The notes below the pieces were generated by a model, which saw only the letters and a program-made list of their open reading frames with translations, searched no databases and had not been told where the DNA came from. A DNA stretch of 64,000 bases from Verrucomicrobiota bacterium (lineage in GTDB: Bacteria; Verrucomicrobiota; Verrucomicrobiia; Limisphaerales; UBA11358), in contig JAGWNY010000001.1 in NCBI GenBank assembly GCA_028872915.1, positions 86,642-150,641 on the forward strand, read 5' to 3'. Both the position numbers and the translations under genes were made by a program. Positions 57,950 to 64,000 of this stretch are shown here, piece after piece (position 1 is the first letter of the stretch; the number at the start of each line of letters is the position of its first letter).

Positions 57950-58699
57950 ATGGAACTTAAATTCATTCTCGAATCCCTCCTGTTTTCAGCCCAAAAGCCC
58001 TTGAGCGCGAAGGAACTGCGCGACGTGCTGGCCAACGCCGCCAGCGCCGAAGACGCCGATCCGGCCGCCGCCGCATTCGCAAAAGTCAAGGAAGCCGAAC
58101 TCGTGGCCGCGCTGGAGGAACTGGCCCGGGAGCATGAAGCGGCCGGGCGCAGTTACCGGCTCGTGTGCGTGGCGGCGGCGTGGCAATTCGTGACGCAGCC
58201 CGAATGCGCGCCCTGGCTGCGCGCGCTCGTCGGCGTCAAAGCGCGTCCGCCGCGCCTGTCGCAGCCGGCCCTTGAGACGCTCGCCATCATCGCCTATCGC
58301 CAGCCGGTGACGCGGGCGGAAATTGAGCAGATTCGGGGTGTGAACGTGGATGGCGTGATGCAGACGCTCATGGAGCGCGGACTGGTGGAGGCGGCGGGCC
58401 GTGCGGAGGTCATTGGCCGGCCGCAGACCTACGGCACCACCCCGTTGTTTCTGGAATACTTCGGCTTGCGCGGCCTGGAAGAGTTGCCGGCGGCGGATGA
58501 ATTGCGCCGGGTTCCCATCGAACGTCCGCCGGGGCCGGTCACCGCCGAGCCGGGCCTGGCCACAACGCCGCCGGAACAGCTTCAACCCGGCGAGGAAACC
58601 AGGGCAAAAAGCGAAGGCTCCGAAACCGCTTCGGGCGGGCCTGGCGCTGAAAACCCTTCGGACGGCGCGGCGCGGGACAGGAAAAATCAGGAGGCATGA
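57950..58699 (+). CDS. scpB: segregation and condensation protein B
   Basis: ILESLLFSAQKPLSAKELRDVL, LSQPALETLAIIAYRQPVTRAEIEQIRGVNVDGVMQTLMERGLV, YGTTPLFLEYFGLRGLEELP. Confidence 0.94.
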   Translation: MELKFILESLLFSAQKPLSAKELRDVLANAASAEDADPAAAAFAKVKEAELVAALEELAREHEAAGRSYRLVCVAAAWQFVTQPECAPWLRALVGVKARPPRLSQPALETLAIIAYRQPVTRAEIEQIRGVNVDGVMQTLMERGLVEAAGRAEVIGRPQTYGTTPLFLEYFGLRGLEELPAADELRRVPIERPPGPVTAEPGLATTPPEQLQPGEETRAKSEGSETASGGPGAENPSDGAARDRKNQEA

Positions 58700-58751
58700 T
58701 GCTTCAAGCGCGGGCTGCGCCAGTTCATCGGCAGAGCGCAAATGACGCGCT

Positions 58752-59666
58752 CTACCTCCCCGATCGCCAGGCGTTCCAATCCCTTTCCAGTCGTTTGCAG
58801 AACACGGACGGTTTTTCTTCATAAATGCGCTTTCCTGCCGCAAGGGCGGTGTCGCGCAATTCCCTCTGCCAGGCCGCCGCGGCGCGGCTCACGGCGCGAA
58901 TTTCCGCCGGCGGAATCAGCCGGCTGGCGGCGCGGCCGGCGGCCGGGGCGGAAAGTACAGCGACGGATTGCCGCACGGTGACGAGGTCATGGTGGTTGCC
59001 CAGGTGCTCGATCAAGACTTTCAGCCGGTCCTCGATGGCGCGCGTGTTCCGCCCCCACGCGCCGCGCAAGCATCGCAACTGATGCCACAAATCCTTGGCG
59101 CGCTTGCGCCATTCGTGAAGCGCCTCGGGTGCCGCGCCGGACCGGGCCTGCAGATATAATTTTCCGCCGCGGCGATAGCCGCGCTTCAACCCGGCTGCAA
59201 TGGCCCGCCAGCCGACGGGTTCCAAATCCGCCTTATCCACCCGCTTCCGCGCCAGTTGCAGGAGCCTGCGCGCGGTTCGCCATGCCGCATCGCTCCAAAA
59301 GCGGTCCGCTTGCTGCTGGCAATCCGCTCTCAACCGTTTTTTAAGCCGCGCGCAGGGCAACTTTTTTCGGGAATGGCCGGCCAGTTTTTCCAGGGCTTGC
59401 AGCCGAACGTGCGCGTCGCGCGCCGGCGACATGGCCTTGGACGCGTCGCGCAGGGTCCGGGTTTCTTTTCGATAGCCGCCGCGGTCCATTTCCTGGCGCG
59501 CCAGCCGCAATAACGCGCGCGCCCTCTTGATGTTTTTGCGCGCCTCATGAATGGCTTCCAAGCGCCCGCGCCGTTTCAAGCATTCCAACGCCTGCCCGAT
59601 GGCTTCCCCTTGCAGGCGGCGGACGGCCGAATCGGCCTCCTCTTTGCGTTTGATTCGGAGAGACAT
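58752..59666 (-). CDS. CHAD domain protein
   Basis: EAIHEARKNIKRARALLRL and ALHEWRKRAKDLWHQLRCL, paired His-rich helices of CHAD. Confidence 0.85.
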   Translation of the reverse strand: MSLRIKRKEEADSAVRRLQGEAIGQALECLKRRGRLEAIHEARKNIKRARALLRLARQEMDRGGYRKETRTLRDASKAMSPARDAHVRLQALEKLAGHSRKKLPCARLKKRLRADCQQQADRFWSDAAWRTARRLLQLARKRVDKADLEPVGWRAIAAGLKRGYRRGGKLYLQARSGAAPEALHEWRKRAKDLWHQLRCLRGAWGRNTRAIEDRLKVLIEHLGNHHDLVTVRQSVAVLSAPAAGRAASRLIPPAEIRAVSRAAAAWQRELRDTALAAGKRIYEEKPSVFCKRLERDWNAWRSGR

Positions 59667-59745
59667 GACGTAGCGGCCCCTGGACTGGGGCCGGCGGGAA
59701 ATCATACTCCCTTTCCCAGCCGCTTCAATCAGGGAATGCCAATCT

Positions 59746-60942
59746 TCAAGCTTCAATCAGCATTCGCGCCGGATTCTCAATCATCTCCTTGACGCGCCGC
59801 AGGAACAGCACCGCTTCGCGCCCATCCACCAGCCGGTGATCGTACGTCAGCGCCAGATACATCATCGGGCGGATGACCACCTGGCCGTCGCGGGCAATCG
59901 GCCGTTCCTGGATGCTGTGCATGCCCAGGATGCCCGTCTGGGGCGGATTAATGATGGGCGTCGAAAGCAGCGAACCGAACACGCCGCCGTTGGTAATGGT
60001 GAACGTGCCGCCTTCCAGGTCCGCCGGCTTCAATTTGCCGTCCCGGGCGCGGCCGGCGAAATCGCCGATGGCCTTCTCAATGTCGGCAAAATTCATCCGC
60101 CCTGCGTCGCGCAGGACCGGCACGACCAGGCCGCGATCGCTGGCAATGGCCACGCCAATGTCGAAACGCCGATGATAAACGATGTCCGTGTCCCGAATTT
60201 CCGCGTTGAGTTGTGGAAATTGTTGCAGGGCGCCGGCGGCCGCTTTCACAAAAAACGACATGAAACCCAGCTTCACCCCGTGCCGTTTTTCAAAAGCTTC
60301 CTGATGCTCCTTGCGCAACGCCTGCACGGCGCTCATGTCTGCTTCGTTAAAGGTCGTGAGCATGGCCGTTTGCTGCTTCGCTTCCACCAGCCGTTTCGCC
60401 GCCGTGCGCCGCAGCATTGTCATGGGAACGATTTTCTCATCGTCGTGTGCCGTTGGCCCGGCGGCCGGCTGCGGCGCCGCAAGCGCGGACGGCCCGGCGG
60501 GCGCGACGCGCGGCGCTTTTTTTGGCGGCTTTGCGGGTTCGGTCTTTTCCGTTTTTGCTTCAGTGAGAGGTTGCGCTTCGCGCTCCGATGGCTTTGGCGT
60601 CTGCTTCCGCATCGCCGGGGGTTCGCCATGCTTTTGACCTTCCGGCCCTTGTGCCGCCGCCTTCGGCGCCGCCGCTTCTTGTGCCGCCTCCGGCTTTTCA
60701 GGTTCGCCGTTGGCTTCTATTTGGGCCACGACCTCGCCCACTTTCACGGTCTCACCCGCCTGATGCAAAATTTTCAGCCGCCCGCCGCCGGGCGACGGCA
60801 ATTCCAGCGTCGTCTTTTCCGAATCCAGCACGGCTACGTTTTCGTCTTTTTTCACAGCGTCGCCATCGGCCTTGAGCCATTCGGCGATCTGGACTTCGCT
60901 GATGGACTCACCCACTTCGGGAATTTTCAATTCAATTGCCAT
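59746..60942 (-). CDS. sucB: dihydrolipoyllysine-residue succinyltransferase (2-oxoglutarate dehydrogenase E2)
   Basis: Lipoyl domain ([17 protein letters not shown]; the lipoylated Lys is in SEKTT), catalytic [20 protein letters not shown]. Confidence 0.93.
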   Translation of the reverse strand: MAIELKIPEVGESISEVQIAEWLKADGDAVKKDENVAVLDSEKTTLELPSPGGGRLKILHQAGETVKVGEVVAQIEANGEPEKPEAAQEAAAPKAAAQGPEGQKHGEPPAMRKQTPKPSEREAQPLTEAKTEKTEPAKPPKKAPRVAPAGPSALAAPQPAAGPTAHDDEKIVPMTMLRRTAAKRLVEAKQQTAMLTTFNEADMSAVQALRKEHQEAFEKRHGVKLGFMSFFVKAAAGALQQFPQLNAEIRDTDIVYHRRFDIGVAIASDRGLVVPVLRDAGRMNFADIEKAIGDFAGRARDGKLKPADLEGGTFTITNGGVFGSLLSTPIINPPQTGILGMHSIQERPIARDGQVVIRPMMYLALTYDHRLVDGREAVLFLRRVKEMIENPARMLIEA

Positions 60943-60985
60943 AAATTAATTCATCTCCATGCGGCCGCCACCCGGCCTTTCTTCG

Positions 60986-63781
60986 TCACTCCTCCTGCAA
61001 CCTCGCGGACGCCGCCGTGTGGCGCAACGGGCCTGGCGACGGGTTTTCGCCGTCGCCGAAGGCGCGCCGGATGACTTTTTGTTGTTCGAGCTTATGGGCG
61101 CCCGCCGAGCCGGTTGCCGGGCTGGCCGACTCGGGGCGGCTCACCAGCGCAAACGGCCATCGGCCAAAAAGATGCTTGCCGAATTTTTCGTGCAGATAAC
61201 GCCACGCCCCCATGTTGTGCGGCTCTTCCTGCACCCACAGCACCGGTGTCTGGTCCGCATACGGGTTGAGCATGGTTTCCAACGCCGCGTCGCGGATGGG
61301 ATAAAGCTGTTCGAGACGCAGGAGAGCCACGTCCTGGCGTTTGTGTTCTTCCTGATAGGCCAGCAATTCGTAATGGATTTTTCCGCTGCACAACAGAACC
61401 CGCCGCACGCCGGGATTCGGCGCCCTCTCCGGCAGGATGCGTTCGAATGTCCCGCGGATGAATTGTTCCAGGGGCGAAACCACCCGCGGGTGCCGGAGCA
61501 GGCTCTTGGGCGTAAAGACCACCAATGGCTTGCGCCATTTACGCACGGCTTGACGGCGGAGCAGGTGAAAATATTGGGCCGGCGTCGTCGGCTGCGCGAC
61601 CTGGATGTTGTCGCCGGCTGCCAGAGCCATAAACCGTTCCAGCCGCGCGCTCGAATGCTCCGGCCCCATTCCTTCAAAGCCGTGCGGCAACAGCAGGACC
61701 AGTCCGGATAACCGCCGCCATTTGTCCTCCGCGCTGCAGATGAATTGGTCCAGTATCACCTGCGCCACGTTGATAAAGTCGCCAAACTGCGCCTCCCACA
61801 AAATCAATCCACCAGGGCAATCCAAACTGTAGCCGTATTCGAACCCCAGCGCGCCCGTCTCGCAAAGCGGGCTGTTGACGATTTCCACCGGCCCTTGTTT
61901 CGGCGAAAGGTGTTGGAGCGGCGAAAAAGGAAGGCCGCTTTCGTAATCGTAAAAAATGGCGTGGCGATGACTGAACGTCCCGCGCGCGGTGTCCTGTCCC
62001 GCCAGCCGTATTCGCACGCCTTCATCCGCCAGCGACGCCAGCGCCAGCATTTCCGCCGCCGCCCAATCCAGCGGATGCCTCCCCTCCGCCATTTCGCGCC
62101 GGGTCTGCAAGGCGCGCTCCAGCTTGGGATGCACGTGAAAATCGGATGGCGTCTCCGCCAATTGGCGGAGCAACGCCGCAACCCGTTCCGGCGCGATGCC
62201 CGTTTCCACGTCATCCGCCGGCTCCGGACCGCCCGTGTAATCTCTCCAGACGCCCGGCGCCGCCGCCGCGCCGTTTCCGGCAACCGCCGGCTGCGCGTTT
62301 CCATTTTTCGCCGCGGCCAATTCCTGCTCCAACCGGTCGCGGCAATCGCGCGCGATCCGTTCCGCCTCAGTGCCGTCAATGCCGCCCATCTCTTTGAGCC
62401 GTTCGTAATAGCCTTCCCGCACGCTCTTGCGCTTGTCAATCCGCCGGTACAAAACCGGCTGCGTGAACGACGGCTCGTCGGTCTCGTTATGCCCCCAGCG
62501 CCGGTACCCGAACATGTCAATAAAAACGTCGCACTGAAATTCATGCCGGTAATCCATGGCCAGCAGCACCACCTGCGCCACGGCTTCCGGGTCCTCGCCG
62601 TTCACGTGGAAAATCGGCGACTGAAGCATCCGCGCCGCGTCCGTCGCATAGACGGTCGAGCGGCCCTCCTGCGGCGTCGTCGTGAATCCAATTTGGTTGT
62701 TGAGGATCACGTGCAGCGTGCCCCCGACGCTGTAACCCTTCAGGCGGCTCAAATTGAGGGTCTCCTGCACCACCCCTTCGCCGGCAAACGCCGCGTCGCC
62801 GTGAATAAGCAGGCTTAGCACCTCGCGCCGCTCCGCGTCGCCCAGCCGGTCCTGCCGCGCGCGCGCCCGGCCCAGCACAATCGGATTGATGAATTCCAGG
62901 TGGCTCGGATTGAAACAAAGTGAAACGTGAACGTCCCGCCCCGTTGAAGTCGTCCAGTTGCCCGCGTGCCCCAGGTGATACTTCACGTCGCCCCGCCCCT
63001 CCCACAATTCCGGTTCGGCGTCCGCGAATTCCCGGAATATCTCGAAGGCGCTTTTTCCCGCGATATGCGCCAGCACATTGAGCCGGCCCCTGTGCGCCAT
63101 GCCGATGACCATGTCCCGCGCGCCATGCGCGGCAGCCCGTTCGATGGCCAGGTCGAGCAGCGGCAGAAGCGTTTCACAGCCCTCCAATGAAAACGTCTTG
63201 GCGCCAGGAAATTTCTTCCGCAGAAATTCCTCGAAAACCACCGCGTCCGTCAGCCGCGTCAAAATTCGCGCCTGCTGCTCCCGTGAAATGGCCAGCCGGT
63301 TTTGCGTGCTTTCCATCCGCTGCTGCAGCCATTGCCGCGCTTCCCAGTCGTCAACGTGCATGAATTGCACGCCAATCGAGCGCGAATAGGTGTTCTGCAG
63401 GTGCTCAAAAATTTCCCGGATGGTCAGCGGCCCGCCGAAATTGAGCGTGGGCAGGTTCACCGGCGTCTCCAGTTCCGTGGACGTGAAATTGTAAAATTCC
63501 AGTTTGAGTTCCGGCGGGCAGGGCCGGGCCGCGCCCAGCGGATCAATCGCCGCAATTTTGTGCCCGCGCACCCGGTAATTGCGGATCAACTGATGGACTT
63601 TTTCGTCAAGATGCCGCGGCTCCCGCTCCAGCCGGCCCGGCGCAAGCGCCGCATGTCCCTTGCCATCGCCGTTTCCCCCCATTTCCGCCCCAAAATAATC
63701 GCGCCATTCCGGCGCCACGGACTCCGAATTGGCCCGGTACCGCTTGTAAAGTGTTTCCAAATACTCGATATTATCAAGCAT
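60986..63781 (-). CDS. sucA: 2-oxoglutarate dehydrogenase E1 component
   Basis: NIEYLETLYKRYRANSESVAPEWRDYF, VIGMAHRGRLNVLAHI, HGDAAFAGEGVVQETLNLS, GYRRWGHNETDEPSFTQP. Confidence 0.95.
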   Translation of the reverse strand: MLDNIEYLETLYKRYRANSESVAPEWRDYFGAEMGGNGDGKGHAALAPGRLEREPRHLDEKVHQLIRNYRVRGHKIAAIDPLGAARPCPPELKLEFYNFTSTELETPVNLPTLNFGGPLTIREIFEHLQNTYSRSIGVQFMHVDDWEARQWLQQRMESTQNRLAISREQQARILTRLTDAVVFEEFLRKKFPGAKTFSLEGCETLLPLLDLAIERAAAHGARDMVIGMAHRGRLNVLAHIAGKSAFEIFREFADAEPELWEGRGDVKYHLGHAGNWTTSTGRDVHVSLCFNPSHLEFINPIVLGRARARQDRLGDAERREVLSLLIHGDAAFAGEGVVQETLNLSRLKGYSVGGTLHVILNNQIGFTTTPQEGRSTVYATDAARMLQSPIFHVNGEDPEAVAQVVLLAMDYRHEFQCDVFIDMFGYRRWGHNETDEPSFTQPVLYRRIDKRKSVREGYYERLKEMGGIDGTEAERIARDCRDRLEQELAAAKNGNAQPAVAGNGAAAAPGVWRDYTGGPEPADDVETGIAPERVAALLRQLAETPSDFHVHPKLERALQTRREMAEGRHPLDWAAAEMLALASLADEGVRIRLAGQDTARGTFSHRHAIFYDYESGLPFSPLQHLSPKQGPVEIVNSPLCETGALGFEYGYSLDCPGGLILWEAQFGDFINVAQVILDQFICSAEDKWRRLSGLVLLLPHGFEGMGPEHSSARLERFMALAAGDNIQVAQPTTPAQYFHLLRRQAVRKWRKPLVVFTPKSLLRHPRVVSPLEQFIRGTFERILPERAPNPGVRRVLLCSGKIHYELLAYQEEHKRQDVALLRLEQLYPIRDAALETMLNPYADQTPVLWVQEEPHNMGAWRYLHEKFGKHLFGRWPFALVSRPESASPATGSAGAHKLEQQKVIRRAFGDGENPSPGPLRHTAASARLQEE

Positions 63782-63856
63782 AATGGTAAGCTACACCACC
63801 GCCTTGGTCGGCGAAAGGCGAAAGGGGCGCGGGAGCGAAACACACCAGGAATTGCG

Positions 63857-63914
63857 CGGAAATGTCAAAACTCTTTAGAAATGTCCCCCTCTTAACTCAC
63901 GAGAAAATGTCCCC
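63857..63914. repeat. short repeated aaatgtcccc motifs, possible insertion-sequence end
   Basis: aaatgtcaaaactctttagaaatgtccccctcttaactcacgagaaaatgtcccc; two full aaatgtcccc copies about 26 nt apart. Confidence 0.4.
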
Positions 63915-64000
63915 TGGTTGTGGTTGGTTGTTTATTCTCCCGGTTGGGGCTGCGGGACGCAGAGAGGCCGGAGCGTAGCGGAGGCCGACCGGAGTCCCGC

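Overview
A 64 kb, mostly GC-rich chromosomal window. Gene content and style suggest the Verrucomicrobiota, but I could not verify taxonomy. Most of it is housekeeping: rpsA, folA, hemN, hemE, lgt, miaA, moeB-rhodanese plus an IscU-like scaffold, a type II secretion/type IV pilus core (secretin, PilO/N-like, GspE/PilB), purU, outer-membrane beta-barrels, SDR enzymes, galM, recJ, terC, secDF-yajC, aroB, trpG/pabA, panD, a Fe/Mn sod, pgk-tpiA-secG, oppABC, scpAB, a CHAD protein and sucAB. The accessory material is: (1) a 1873-aa RHS/YD-repeat protein with a distinct C-terminal tip, followed by an AT-rich small membrane ORF that is a candidate immunity gene; (2) a 1624-aa Pmp-like right-handed beta-helix surface protein made of three large internal modules; (3) a tRNA-Ser(GGA) whose 3' end is duplicated about 1.3 kb downstream, enclosing a MazF/PemK-type toxin-antitoxin pair and apparent C-terminal scraps of two recombinases; (4) several inverted or tandem repeat elements in intergenic DNA. 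The tRNA-Ser scar island and the RHS tip/immunity region are the best candidates for follow-up. Product names come from recognising motifs in the translations; no database search was run.
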